Below, one piece after another: positions 15,359-23,852 of a DNA stretch of 35,437 nucleotides. This stretch comes from an uncultured Lamprocystis sp. GTDB lineage: Bacteria > Pseudomonadota > Gammaproteobacteria > Chromatiales > Chromatiaceae. The translations under genes and the position numbers were made by a program. Where the stretch lies: positions 1-35,437 of the forward strand of contig NZ_CAIZIZ010000172.1 in assembly GCF_903933125.1 (NCBI RefSeq), written 5' to 3'. Below the pieces are notes generated by a model. The model was not told the DNA's origin and made no database searches. It saw only the letters and a program-made list of their open reading frames with translations. The number at the start of each line of letters is the position of its first letter. Within the stretch, counting starts at the first letter, position 1.

Positions 15359-16957
15359 GGTGGTGTCGTCGCCGTCGCCGCCCGCGATGGCGTCATTGCC
15401 GGAATTGCCGTCGAGCCGGTTGTTCCCGGCTGAGCCGGTAATGGTGTCGGCGCCTGAACTGCCGATGACGTTTTCGATCGAACTGAATGACTCGCTGACG
15501 CCGCCGATGGTGGAGACTCCGGCGGGCAGGGTGATGATGCCGCCGGTTCCGGTAAAGCTGCAATCGAGCGTGTCGTCGCCGTCGCCACCGTTGAAGCCGT
15601 TGGTCCCGGCGCCGCCGTTGAGGGAGTCGTCGCCCGCGTTGCCGAGCAGGAGGTCCGCACCCGCGCTGCCGGTCAACGTGTCGTTACCACCCTGGCCGTC
15701 GATGAAGGCGACCTGATTCAGGGTGATGCCGGTGAAATTGATGGCTTCATTGGCCACGGTGCCATAGATCTCCTGCCCGTTGCCATTGATGATCTCGATG
15801 CCGTTGGCAGCCAAGCTGAAGTTGCCGGTGTACCAGTGGCTTGAAATGATCTCGACGGTGTCGGTGCCGGTGCCGCCCTGGAGCGCATAGGCCGTGTCAC
15901 TCCAGACTTGAAGCAAGTCATCTCCGGTGCCGCCGTCGAGGGTGTCGCTCTGGTAAGCGAACAGCGTGTCTGCCTCCAGCGGAGCGTCGAGCGGGACCAG
16001 AACAAACAGTGCCTCGGCATTCTGGACGACCGAGCCGACAGACTTCTTGCCGATCTCAAGCACAATGGCGTCGGCTGGTGCGCTCAAGGTGACCAGTTCC
16101 GAACGCCGCTTGGCCTTGGCGAGCTGCTCGTTGACCTCATCGCGCTGCTGCAACGCCGTGGAGAGTTGTTCCATGGCCTCCTGCCGCCAGGACTTGGTGA
16201 AGGTGTCACGCTCGGCCTGCGTGGCGGCAATCTGACGCTCGATTTCCGCGTGGCGGTTGACCGCCATGGTGTGGTCGCGTTCGACCTCGAGGCGTTGCGC
16301 CTGGACTTGGAGCAGATTGGCCTTGGAGCCCATCTGTTTGGTCTCCAGGGCCAGGTGCATCTGCTCCAGGTCGGCGAGCGACTTGACCTGACGGGCCAGG
16401 GCCTGTTGGTCGCGTTCATTGGTCTCCAGGCTGGCATGCAGGCCGCGGATGGTCTCGTCGAACTGGCGCATGCGGGCGTCATAGGCCGCGCGGCGCTCGG
16501 CCAGCAGCCCGACCTGGAGTTGTTGCTGGAGGCCCGCGGCGCGCGGTTCCCAGACGGCGCTGCCGGCCAGTTCGGATTCCAGCCGCTCGGCTTGCAGGCT
16601 CAAGGTGGCGCTGCGCGAGCTGAGCTGGGTGGTGTCGGCGCCGGTGAAGGTCGGGTCTAGTTGCGCCAGCACTTCTCCCTGGCGCACCACCTGGCCGATG
16701 CGCACGTCGATCGATTTGAGGATGCCGGGTTCCAGCGGCTGAACGACCAGATTGGGTAGTGGTGTGACCAGCCGCCCGTGGGCGACCACCAGCTTGTCGA
16801 TCTCGGAGACACTGGCCCAGACCACGGTGGTCAGCATCAGCGCAAGTAGGGCATAGAGTGTGATCCGCCGGCCGCGCGGCGGCGCCCGTTGCTCGATCGC
16901 CTGCGCGTCGGGCAGAAATTCGCCCAGTAGGGACTGGATGTGGTCCTGTTTGCTCAT
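15173..16957 (-). CDS. chimeric ORF: HlyD-type adaptor fused to RTX repeats and glycosyltransferase sequence
   Basis: One 594-residue frame of three unrelated parts. Residues 1-330 are a type I secretion membrane-fusion protein: TM helix about 32-51, lipoyl half-motifs, long coiled coil about 110-285, second lipoyl half to LVPLDAPLEAD. The beta-barrel that should follow is missing. From about 331 to 533 the protein is an RTX-type secreted protein with about eleven GGxGxDxxx nonapeptides (for example GGTGDDLLQ, GGDGDDTLD). From about 534 it reads into glycosyltransferase sequence, then out of frame. The start overlaps the upstream transporter stop (ATGA), the normal hlyB-hlyD arrangement. An adaptor, its substrate and a neighbouring enzyme joined this way point to deletions in a type I secretion locus. 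A working protein is unlikely but not excluded for the first fusion, which is in frame. Confidence 0.8.
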   Translation of the reverse strand: MSKQDHIQSLLGEFLPDAQAIEQRAPPRGRRITLYALLALMLTTVVWASVSEIDKLVVAHGRLVTPLPNLVVQPLEPGILKSIDVRIGQVVRQGEVLAQLDPTFTGADTTQLSSRSATLSLQAERLESELAGSAVWEPRAAGLQQQLQVGLLAERRAAYDARMRQFDETIRGLHASLETNERDQQALARQVKSLADLEQMHLALETKQMGSKANLLQVQAQRLEVERDHTMAVNRHAEIERQIAATQAERDTFTKSWRQEAMEQLSTALQQRDEVNEQLAKAKRRSELVTLSAPADAIVLEIGKKSVGSVVQNAEALFVLVPLDAPLEADTLFAYQSDTLDGGTGDDLLQVWSDTAYALQGGTGTDTVEIISSHWYTGNFSLAANGIEIINGNGQEIYGTVANEAINFTGITLNQVAFIDGQGGNDTLTGSAGADLLLGNAGDDSLNGGAGTNGFNGGDGDDTLDCSFTGTGGIITLPAGVSTIGGVSESFSSIENVIGSSGADTITGSAGNNRLDGNSGNDAIAGGDGDDTTQIALQQRAKGFVPDRIIGHPGWGETLFLRDVYPRAWMLSYAGTTRNPGSRSPYPSGHHRRR

Positions 16958-17653
16958 AGGTGCCGGGTCTGCTGCTGCCAGAGATTGGCATAGATCGGGC
17001 AGCGCTGGAGCAGCTCCTCGTGCCGTCCGGCGTCGGCGATTTGGCCGCGGTTCAGCACCATGATGGCGTCTGCGCCGGTGAGGGTCGAGAGCCGGTGCGA
17101 GACGATGATCACCGTCCGTCCGGCCGTCAGTTGACCCAGATTGTTCAGAAAGATCGCCTCGGACTCGGGGTCCAGGGCGCTGGCCGCCTCATCCAGGATC
17201 AGGATGCGCGGCTGGGGCAGCAGTGCGCGGGCAATCGCCAGGCGCTGCTTCTGACCGCCGGAGAGATTGGCACCGTTTTCCTCCAGCAGAGTGTCATAAC
17301 CTTGGGGGAGCCGCTCGATGAATTCCTCCGCCCCGGCGACCCGAGCGGCGGCGACGATTTCATCGAAACCCGCGCTGGGTTGAGTGATGGCGATGTTCTC
17401 CCGCACCGTCCCGCGGAATAGGAAGTTGTCCTGCAGGACCACGCCGATGTGGCGGCGCAGGTGCGCCAGATCGATCTCGCGGATGTCGACCCCATCGAAG
17501 CGGACGACGCCCTCCTGGATCGGGTAGACGGATCTGTTCCACGGAGGTGGCAATGCCGTGGTGGCGGGCGATGGCGACCAGGCAGTGCAGGTCGCTGTCA
17601 AGGGCGGTATCGGCGCCCGGTTCCGCGATGGGTTGCATGGCCTCGGGCTGCAT
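16954..17653 (-). pseudogene. HlyB-type ABC exporter remnant lacking membrane domain and Walker A
   Basis: From the ATG at 17653 the frame encodes the start of a C39-like peptidase domain, LHCLVAIARHHGIATSVEQ. Ser20 sits where catalytic Cys would be, as in HlyB-type non-cleaving domains. Near 17525 the sequence jumps, out of frame, to the nucleotide-binding domain. What remains there is VRFDGVDI, Q-loop VVLQDNFLF, signature LSGGQKQR, Walker B ILILDEAASALD and switch VSHRL, ending at 16954. All transmembrane helices and Walker A are missing, about 450 residues in normal relatives. It cannot export. Its stop overlaps the HlyD-type start. Confidence 0.8.
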
Positions 17654-17748
17654 CAGGCTTGCCGCGGCGCGCTGACAGCACCGGCCGGATGATCGGCGGC
17701 CAGGTGCCCCAGATCCTGTCTGGAACTGTTGCGTTGTCCGTTACTCAT
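17653..17748 (-). CDS. 31-codon ORF overlapping the exporter start
   Basis: A short frame from ATG 17748 to TGA at 17655-17653, whose last base starts the ATG of the exporter remnant (TGATG), the geometry of translational coupling. It is rich in polar and small residues and resembles nothing I recognise. It may be a leader peptide or the tail of a deleted gene. Only weak purine-rich sequence precedes the ATG. Confidence 0.3.
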   Translation of the reverse strand: MSNGQRNSSRQDLGHLAADHPAGAVSAPRQA

Positions 17749-17781
17749 TCTGTGTTTCTCGGCCCTGACTCGTCTTATCGC

Positions 17782-17802
17782 AAAAAAAGGCAGTCCGCTG
17801 CC
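17782..17802 (-). terminator. Rho-independent terminator after the diguanylate cyclase gene
   Basis: Read on the minus strand, GGCAG-CGGA-CTGCC is followed by seven T residues (A-run 17782-17788 on the plus strand). It lies about 60 bases past the stop at 17864 and separates that gene from the type I secretion remnants. Confidence 0.75.
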
Positions 17803-17863
17803 CGCTTCCAGCGACACATCGGCAAACACCGGGTGGATGTCGATCAATCCCGGACCCGGTTGT

Positions 17864-19156
17864 CTATGCGGCTTCCCAGGCGACCCGATCCCGGCCCTCG
17901 CGCTTGACCTGAAACACCAGATCGTCGACCCGCTTGAGCCACTGATCCAGGGTTTCCGCGGGACGGTACTCGGCGACCCCGAAGCTTGCCGTGACCGGCC
18001 CAATCCCGGAGTCGGTCAGGGTGTGTAGTCCGATCCGGAGAAACTCCGCCAAGGCCGCTGCCTGAGCCAGGGTGGTCTCGGGGAGGAGGATCATGAATTC
18101 CTCCCCGCCCCAGCGAGCCAGGATGTCGGTGTGGCGCAGGCGCTCGCGCATCTGCGCCGCGACCGCCACCAGTACCGCATCGCCCTGGTCGTGGCCGCGG
18201 GTGTCATTGATCGCCTTGAACCCGTCGAGGTCGAACATGATCAGCGCCACCGGCCGGCCATGGCGCTGGGCACGCCGCGCCTCGGCTTCCATCGTTTCCA
18301 TCAGATGACGCCGGTTGAAGGCCCCGGTGAGCGGGTCAGTGATGGCGAGTCGCCTCAGTTCCTCTTCCAGCAGCTTACGCGTGTTGATGTCCTGATGGGT
18401 GCCGCACACCCGCAGCGGTCGCCCCGCGGAGTCGCGCCCGATGACCTTGCCGCGCGAGGAGACCCAGACCCACTGGCCGCTCTGATGGCGCAGTCGATAT
18501 TCGCTGCGAAAGATGGGCCGGCGATCCTCGATCAGGTCCGCAAAGGCCGCGCGCAGTGCGGGCCGATCGTCCGGATGGACCAGGGCTTCCCAACCGGCGC
18601 GGTTGGGCGGGGTCTGGTCCAACCGGCAGCCCAGGATGCGCCCCCAGCGCGCGTTACCCACCAGGGTATCGCTGGTCACCAGCCAATCCCACATCCCCAG
18701 ATCCCCCCCATCCAGGGCGAGGCGCAGCCGCTCCTCGCTCTCGCGCAGGGCCGCCTCCGCGCTGGTGCGGGCGCGTTGCTCCGCTGCTTCCCGCAGACAA
18801 CGCTGGATGGCGGGGACCAGCCGCAGAAAGTGGTCCTTGAGCACGAAATCACCGACCCCGCGGCGCAGCAAATCGATCGCCCGCTCCTCACCCACGGCAC
18901 CTGAGACCAGGATGATAGGCACCCCCGGTCGGTACCGGCGGATCAGTTCGAGCGTGGGATCGAAGTCCATGCCCGGTACGAAATAATCGGCCAGGACGGC
19001 ATCCCAGGTGCCGGCTGACAGCGCCGCCTCCAACTCCGCGGTGCTTGCCACCCGCGTGCAGGCCGCCTCCATTCCCTGTTTGCGCAGATGCCGCGTCAGC
19101 AGCAGAAAATCCGCCGGATCGTCCTCGATCACCAGTAGTTTGAGCGGGGCATTCAT
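17864..19156 (-). CDS. REC-PAS-GGDEF response-regulator diguanylate cyclase
   Basis: A 430-residue cytoplasmic signalling protein that should make cyclic di-GMP when phosphorylated. Receiver domain (about 4-120): acidic E11/D12/D13, phospho-acceptor D57 in VLADYF and K107 in LKDHF. A PAS domain of the PAS_3 type (about 140-260) with a PAC-like end THQDINTRK follows. The GGDEF domain (about 265-425) begins DPLTGAFNRR and carries the active-site GGEEF at 350-354 and the inhibitory RxxD motif RHTD at 341-344, five residues before it. All catalytic residues are present. No histidine kinase is adjacent. msrB lies 63 bases upstream on the same strand and may be co-transcribed. Confidence 0.93.
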   Translation of the reverse strand: MNAPLKLLVIEDDPADFLLLTRHLRKQGMEAACTRVASTAELEAALSAGTWDAVLADYFVPGMDFDPTLELIRRYRPGVPIILVSGAVGEERAIDLLRRGVGDFVLKDHFLRLVPAIQRCLREAAEQRARTSAEAALRESEERLRLALDGGDLGMWDWLVTSDTLVGNARWGRILGCRLDQTPPNRAGWEALVHPDDRPALRAAFADLIEDRRPIFRSEYRLRHQSGQWVWVSSRGKVIGRDSAGRPLRVCGTHQDINTRKLLEEELRRLAITDPLTGAFNRRHLMETMEAEARRAQRHGRPVALIMFDLDGFKAINDTRGHDQGDAVLVAVAAQMRERLRHTDILARWGGEEFMILLPETTLAQAAALAEFLRIGLHTLTDSGIGPVTASFGVAEYRPAETLDQWLKRVDDLVFQVKREGRDRVAWEAA

Positions 19157-19219
19157 GGTGATTGGTGCGTACTCATGGGTCCGGTCGCTTGTTGAGAAAC
19201 GGCCGTGCGACCGTCCTGC

Positions 19220-19639
19220 TCATGACCCTGGCTGATCTTTAGGGTCGAAGTCCAATGATATCGAGTTGATGCAGTAGCGCAGCCCGGTCGGGCGGGGTCC
19301 GTCAGGGAAGACATGACCGAGGTGGGCGCCGCATCGGTTGCAGTGGACCTCGGTGCGCTGCATCCCGTGGCTCGAATCTACCGTGGTGCCGACGGCCTCG
19401 GGTTGCGCGGGCTGCCGGAAACTCGGCCAGCCGCTGCCCGAGTCGTATTTCTGTGCAGAGTCAAACAGCAACTCTCCGCAGCAGGTGCAGCGGTAGCGGC
19501 CATCCTCCTTGGTGGCATAGTACCGGCCGGTAAAGGCCGGCTCGGTGCCCTGCTCGCGGCAGACATGATATTGCTCAGGTGTCAGTTGCGCACGCCAGTC
19601 GGCCGCGGTCTTGTGGATTTTCTCGCCGTGCTCGCTCAT
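19220..19639 (-). CDS. msrB: peptide-methionine (R)-S-oxide reductase MsrB
   Basis: A 139-residue methionine sulfoxide reductase that repairs the R epimer in oxidised proteins. Two CxxC zinc motifs are at C51/C54 and C100/C103. The nucleophile is C123 in GLRYCINS, and the SGSGWPSF and GHVFPDGP signatures are present. The frame is open 35 codons upstream of 19639. That ATG is chosen because GAGG precedes it at good distance and it matches the family N-terminus. With yggX and mutY it is one of several oxidative-damage genes in the window, but they are not adjacent. Region 19640-19954 to psd contains only the divergent promoter area. Confidence 0.95.
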   Translation of the reverse strand: MSEHGEKIHKTAADWRAQLTPEQYHVCREQGTEPAFTGRYYATKEDGRYRCTCCGELLFDSAQKYDSGSGWPSFRQPAQPEAVGTTVDSSHGMQRTEVHCNRCGAHLGHVFPDGPRPTGLRYCINSISLDFDPKDQPGS

Positions 19640-19954
19640 GGGAACCTCAGAGTCGGTGGATGGCCGGAACAGATGGTCAAGCGTCATGGGCTGATGGATC
19701 GCGCGGTCGTTGGTGCGCGGCCCAGCGCGCCTCTGGCGCATCACTGGTCGGAACGCCGGCCCCGCCCCGTCATGTTCTCATGTGGGTGCGAGGTAAAAAA
19801 ATAGTGAAGAATATCGATCCTGGCCGCGGGGACACTCGACGTCCGACGCCTGGGTCCGTAAGATCATCCGATTGTATTCTGCAAATCGACACAACCTGTG
19901 GTTACGGCTGCCCGTGCTCCATCAATATCCGGACCTGTTGCTGCAGGAAAGTAC

Positions 19955-20836
19955 ATGAATAACCGGGAATCAAGCTGGGGTGCGCGGCTCTTCGTCGGCC
20001 TTCAGCACGTGCTGCCCCAGCATCTGCTGTCGCTCTTGATGTACCGTCTTGCGCGCATCGAGTGGGCGCCGCTCAAGAACCTGATGATTCGTGCCTATGT
20101 GCGTCTGGTCGGGGTCGACCTGCGTGCGGCGGCGCAGCCCGAGCTGACGGCCTATCCGCACCTCAACGCCTTTTTCACCCGCGCGCTGCGCCCCGATGCC
20201 CGACCGCTTGATCCGGACCCGCGGGCGGTGCTCTCACCGGTGGATGGCACCATCAGTCAGATTGGCAGCATCACCGACGGCCGGATCATCCAGGCCAAAG
20301 GTATCGACTATTCGGTTCGTGACCTCCTGGGCGGGCAGCAGGAGGCGAATCACGTGTTCGACGGCGGCCGCTTCGCAACCATCTACCTCTCGCCCCGCGA
20401 CTACCATCGCATTCACATGCCACTGGCCGGGGAACTGGCCGAGATGACCTACGTTGGTGGCCGGCTGTTCAGTGTCAATCAGGTTACTGCCGCCCTGGTG
20501 CCGGGGCTGTTCGCCCGCAATGAACGGGTCCTGTGTCTGTTCGGCACGGATCTCGGGCCGGTGGCGGTAGTGTTGGTGGGGGCCATCTTTGTGGGTGGTA
20601 TCGAGACCGTTTGGGAGGGCGAGGTCACGCCGGCCTTGCCGGGCCTGCGCAGCCGACGCTGGCAGTATACCGGGTCAACGGCGCGGGTGCGGCTCGATCG
20701 CGGCGAGGAACTGGGACGCTTCAACCTCGGCTCCACGGTAATTCTGCTGTTTCCCGCCGATACCCTGACCTGGGCCCCGTCGCTGGTGCCCGGTCAGCCG
20801 GTGCGGCTGGGTCAGCGCATCGGCACCTGCAACTGA
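19955..20836 (+). CDS. psd: phosphatidylserine decarboxylase proenzyme
   Basis: A 293-residue inner-membrane enzyme making phosphatidylethanolamine from phosphatidylserine. The proenzyme cleaves itself in the LGST motif (258-261), and Ser260 becomes the pyruvoyl group at the start of the alpha chain. D96 in SPVDG and H153 in RDYHRIHMP match the residues of the self-cleavage triad. The frame is open upstream to 19898. ATG 19955 is preferred because AGGAAAG precedes it and the protein then matches the family length. No pssA is nearby. A palindromic repeat follows the stop. Confidence 0.96.
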   Translation: MNNRESSWGARLFVGLQHVLPQHLLSLLMYRLARIEWAPLKNLMIRAYVRLVGVDLRAAAQPELTAYPHLNAFFTRALRPDARPLDPDPRAVLSPVDGTISQIGSITDGRIIQAKGIDYSVRDLLGGQQEANHVFDGGRFATIYLSPRDYHRIHMPLAGELAEMTYVGGRLFSVNQVTAALVPGLFARNERVLCLFGTDLGPVAVVLVGAIFVGGIETVWEGEVTPALPGLRSRRWQYTGSTARVRLDRGEELGRFNLGSTVILLFPADTLTWAPSLVPGQPVRLGQRIGTCN

Positions 20837-20877
20837 GATAGCCTGCCGGGCCTTGATCGTAATCCCGGCCAGCGGCG

Positions 20878-20934
20878 TGCGTAGTCAGGGCTTCCAGCCC
20901 TGACGGTGTCAGGCCAGGATGGCCTGACTACGCA
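20878..20934. repeat. double-hairpin palindromic element
   Basis: Outer arms TGCGTAGTCAGG and CCTGACTACGCA (20878-20889 and 20923-20934) enclose two smaller hairpins, GTCAGGGC/GCCCTGAC and GTCAGGCC/GGCCTGAC, so the 57-bp element can fold as a cruciform-like structure. It resembles REP/BIME-type intergenic repeats. The rest of the psd-helicase gap, to 21078, holds no gene. Confidence 0.8.
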
Positions 20935-21078
20935 GCGGCGAGCCCAAGTTGCCGGAATCTTGATCGAGGCCGCCTGCCGCACGGGCGGCGCGTCCGCGTC
21001 GGCAGCCGTGGGCGGTTCGGCGGGCCCGCCGCCAAGGGGCTGGCTGAATCGACCCGGTTTTGCTGTATCCTCCCGTCC

Positions 21079-22425
21079 ATGAACGCACCATTCACCGAAT
21101 TTCAACTGCCTGAGCCATTGCTGCGCGGACTCGATAAAGCGGGGTTCGACACGCCCACGCCAGTCCAGGCACAGGTTATCCCCCTGGTTCAGCAGGGTCT
21201 GGATCTGCTGGTGTCCGCGGCGACCGGCTCCGGCAAGACCGCGGCCTTTCTGCTGCCGATGATGCAGCACTTCCTGGACAGTCCGGCGCCCAGGAGCGCG
21301 ACCCGCGCCCTGATCCTGGTGCCCACCAGAGAGTTGGCGCGGCAGATCCAAATCCATTTCATGAACCTGGCAAGCTTCACCCGACTCAGTACCGGCGTGA
21401 TCATGGGCGGTGAGCGGCGCGACCGCCAGATCGCCACCCTGCGCCGTAATCCCGACATCCTGGTCGCCACACCGGGGCGACTGCTGGAATACATCGAAAG
21501 CGGCACCGGCGTGGCGGATCTCGCCGATCTGGAGTATCTGGTGCTGGACGAGGCCGACCGGATGCTCGATCTGGGTTTCGCCGACGACGTGCTGGCCATC
21601 ATCGAGCGCACCAACGCGGCGCGGCAGTCGCTGCTGTTCTCCGCCACCCTGAACCATCGCGGGCTCAGCGCCATCACCGACCGGCTGCTCCGTGACCCGC
21701 GGGTGGTTGTCGTCAACCCGGTGCGCGAACAGCATCCGGACATCAGCCACCAGGTCATCCTGAGCGATGACACCGAGCACAAGCAGCGCCAACTGCTGTG
21801 GCTGCTCCAGAACGAGCCGGCTGCCAAGACTCTGGTCTTCGTCAATACCCGTGAGCGCACCACGGGTCTGTGCGGATTCCTCCAGGGTCAGGGCCAGCGG
21901 GTGGGCGCGCTCCACGGCGAACTTGATCAGCGTGAACGCAACCGGATCATGGGGCTGCTGCACGGCGGCCAGATCAGCGTCCTGATCGCCACCGACGTGG
22001 CGGCACGGGGGCTGGACATCCCCGGGCTGGATCTGGTGATCAACTTCGAACTGGCGCGCAGCGGCGACGATTATCTGCACCGCACGGGCCGTACCGGCCG
22101 GGCGGGTGAGAAGGGCCGGGCCATCGCGCTGGTCGACACCAAGGAATGGAACCGCATGGAGAGCATCGAGCGCTATCTCAACCTCAGTTTCGAGGCCAGG
22201 GCCATCCCCGGCTTGAAGGCCAATTTTTCCGGGCCGACCAAGCGCAAGGGACCGAGCAAGGGCAAGCCCAAGCCCAAGCCCGGCGCCGCGGTGGTCGCCA
22301 AGCCCAAAGAGAAGGTCCGGGAGCGCGAACGCAAGAACATTGGCAAGCGGCGGGCGCCAACCGGCGGCGTGCCGACCGATGCGGGCTTTGCACCGCCGCG
22401 CGGCAAGCTGCCTGGCGGCGGCTAG
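21079..22425 (+). CDS. DEAD-box ATP-dependent RNA helicase (SrmB/RhlE-like)
   Basis: A 448-residue RNA helicase. Visible motifs: Q-motif with F8 and Q30, motif I ATGSGKT (48-54), PTRELA near 82, TPGR near 131, DEAD at 157-160, SAT at 188-190, then the second RecA domain with VLIATDVAARGLDIPG and HRTGRTGR. The last 75 residues are a basic, lysine/proline-rich tail (KGKPKPKPG) likely to bind RNA. Domain order and tail resemble SrmB and RhlE, helicases used in ribosome assembly and RNA turnover. I cannot choose between them, so no symbol is given. The efflux operon follows after 21 bases in the same direction. Confidence 0.93.
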   Translation: MNAPFTEFQLPEPLLRGLDKAGFDTPTPVQAQVIPLVQQGLDLLVSAATGSGKTAAFLLPMMQHFLDSPAPRSATRALILVPTRELARQIQIHFMNLASFTRLSTGVIMGGERRDRQIATLRRNPDILVATPGRLLEYIESGTGVADLADLEYLVLDEADRMLDLGFADDVLAIIERTNAARQSLLFSATLNHRGLSAITDRLLRDPRVVVVNPVREQHPDISHQVILSDDTEHKQRQLLWLLQNEPAAKTLVFVNTRERTTGLCGFLQGQGQRVGALHGELDQRERNRIMGLLHGGQISVLIATDVAARGLDIPGLDLVINFELARSGDDYLHRTGRTGRAGEKGRAIALVDTKEWNRMESIERYLNLSFEARAIPGLKANFSGPTKRKGPSKGKPKPKPGAAVVAKPKEKVRERERKNIGKRRAPTGGVPTDAGFAPPRGKLPGGG

Positions 22426-22446
22426 CCTGAATCGCTCCAGCGCACG

Positions 22447-22665
22447 ATGGACATCGGCCCGATCGTCGTCTTCGCCGGCTCCTACTTCCCGGCCTGGATC
22501 CCGAGCCTATTGCTGGGCATGGTCGTGGCCGCGGTGGCTTATGGCTTGCTCCTGAAAGTCGGTCTGGCGCAGTCGATACCGCTGCCTGGTCTGTTCTATA
22601 CGCTTCTGAGCAGTCTCGCGGCCATGAGCTTCTGGGTCTTGCTGTTCTCCCGGACACTGGACTGA
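22447..22665 (+). CDS. YtcA-family small membrane protein
   Basis: A 72-residue protein with two predicted transmembrane helices (about 17-36 and 46-68) and the FPAWIPSLLLGMVV segment typical of YtcA. In Escherichia coli ytcA lies before the mdtNOP efflux genes, and the same order is seen here. E. coli YtcA is predicted to be a lipoprotein; this protein has no lipobox. Function is unknown, probably as a small partner of the pump. It is separated by two bases from the next gene. Confidence 0.75.
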   Translation: MDIGPIVVFAGSYFPAWIPSLLLGMVVAAVAYGLLLKVGLAQSIPLPGLFYTLLSSLAAMSFWVLLFSRTLD

Positions 22666-22667
22666 CC

Positions 22668-23852
22668 ATGAGCGAGACGCCCGTCGCCGCTGACCCTGAT
22701 GGTGCCGAGTCGGCAGCGACATCCGCGCCTGCCGCGGTGTGCGACAGCCCCGTACCGAGCGGTCCCAGCCCGCGACCGAGCGATGCCCGACCGATGGATC
22801 TCTTGGCCGATCGCCGTTCGCTGCTGCGCACCGTCCTGGGTCGCCTGCTGTTCGTCGTGGTCGTGGTCGCGACCCTCGTTGTCGGTTACCGTCTGGCCGC
22901 GAATCTGGCGCTGTCTCCCCGCACCACCGATGCCGAGATCGACGCCGACATTGTCCGCGTCTCAGCGCCGGTGGCCGGCCGTCTGGTGGAGTTGGCGGTG
23001 GTCGAGAATCAATCGGTCGCGGCCGGACAGTTGCTGTTTCGCATCGATCCCGAGACCTATCGGCTGCAACTGGAATTGGCTCAGGCCGAACTCGCGGTGG
23101 TCGAAGGCAGCCTCGCCGACCAACGCCGGCTGCGTGAATCAGAGCGTGCCAATGCCGCGGTGGCGCAGGACGAGGTGAGTCGCGCCCAAACCAATCTGGA
23201 CCTGGCCACCCGCTCACTGGAGCGGCTCCAGCCGATGGAGGCGGCCGGTTATGTGTCGCGGCAGACCCTCGACGAGTCGCGCACGGCGGTGAGCGACGCC
23301 GCCGTCTCGCTGCGTCAGGCACTGGGCGGTGCTGCGGCGGCCCGCAACGAGGTCCAGAGCACGCAGGCGCTGGAGGCTCAGGTCCGCGCCAATCTGACCC
23401 TGGTGGCCATCGCCCGCCGTGCCCTTGAGCAGACGCAGGTGCAGGCGCCGGTCGCCGGCAAGGTGGTCGGGCTGAAGATCGCCGAGGGGGAAAACCTGGT
23501 GCCGGGCGTCCCCCTGTTCACTCTCATCGACAGCGCGAGTTGGGTCGCCAATGGCCTTTTCCCCGAGACCGCGCTGGCCGGCATCCAGGTGGGTGACAGC
23601 GCCGACGTCTTCGTCATGATCGACCAGCGGGTTCGCATCGCCGGTACGGTCGACGGCATCGGCTGGGGGGTGGTCTCCGATGACGAGATCGCGGCTTTCG
23701 GCGGCCTGCCCTATGTCGCGCGCACGTTGAACTGGGTTCAGGTCGCGGCCCGCTTTCCGGTCCGCATTCGGCTGCACGCGCCGCCGGAGCCCTTGATGCG
23801 CATCGGCGCCTCAGCGGTCGTGATCCTGCATGAGCAGCAGCGCGCGCACTGA
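22668..23852 (+). CDS. HlyD-family periplasmic adaptor (MdtN-like)
   Basis: A 394-residue membrane-fusion protein that should link an inner-membrane FUSC transporter to an outer-membrane channel. After a long proline/alanine-rich cytoplasmic leader it has one transmembrane helix (about 58-75). A first lipoyl half-motif [13 protein letters not shown] follows, then a coiled-coil hairpin (about 125-245), the second lipoyl half [13 protein letters not shown] and a beta-barrel region. This is intact, unlike the HlyD-type protein at 15-17 kb. The 3' end overlaps the FUSC gene by 23 bases. Confidence 0.88.
   Translation: MSETPVAADPDGAESAATSAPAAVCDSPVPSGPSPRPSDARPMDLLADRRSLLRTVLGRLLFVVVVVATLVVGYRLAANLALSPRTTDAEIDADIVRVSAPVAGRLVELAVVENQSVAAGQLLFRIDPETYRLQLELAQAELAVVEGSLADQRRLRESERANAAVAQDEVSRAQTNLDLATRSLERLQPMEAAGYVSRQTLDESRTAVSDAAVSLRQALGGAAAARNEVQSTQALEAQVRANLTLVAIARRALEQTQVQAPVAGKVVGLKIAEGENLVPGVPLFTLIDSASWVANGLFPETALAGIQVGDSADVFVMIDQRVRIAGTVDGIGWGVVSDDEIAAFGGLPYVARTLNWVQVAARFPVRIRLHAPPEPLMRIGASAVVILHEQQRAH

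Noticed and set aside
20812-22080. Long reverse-strand open frame (422 codons) opposite the DEAD-box helicase
   Set aside because: The helicase on the plus strand has every family motif; the reverse frame has low-complexity composition and no recognisable domain.
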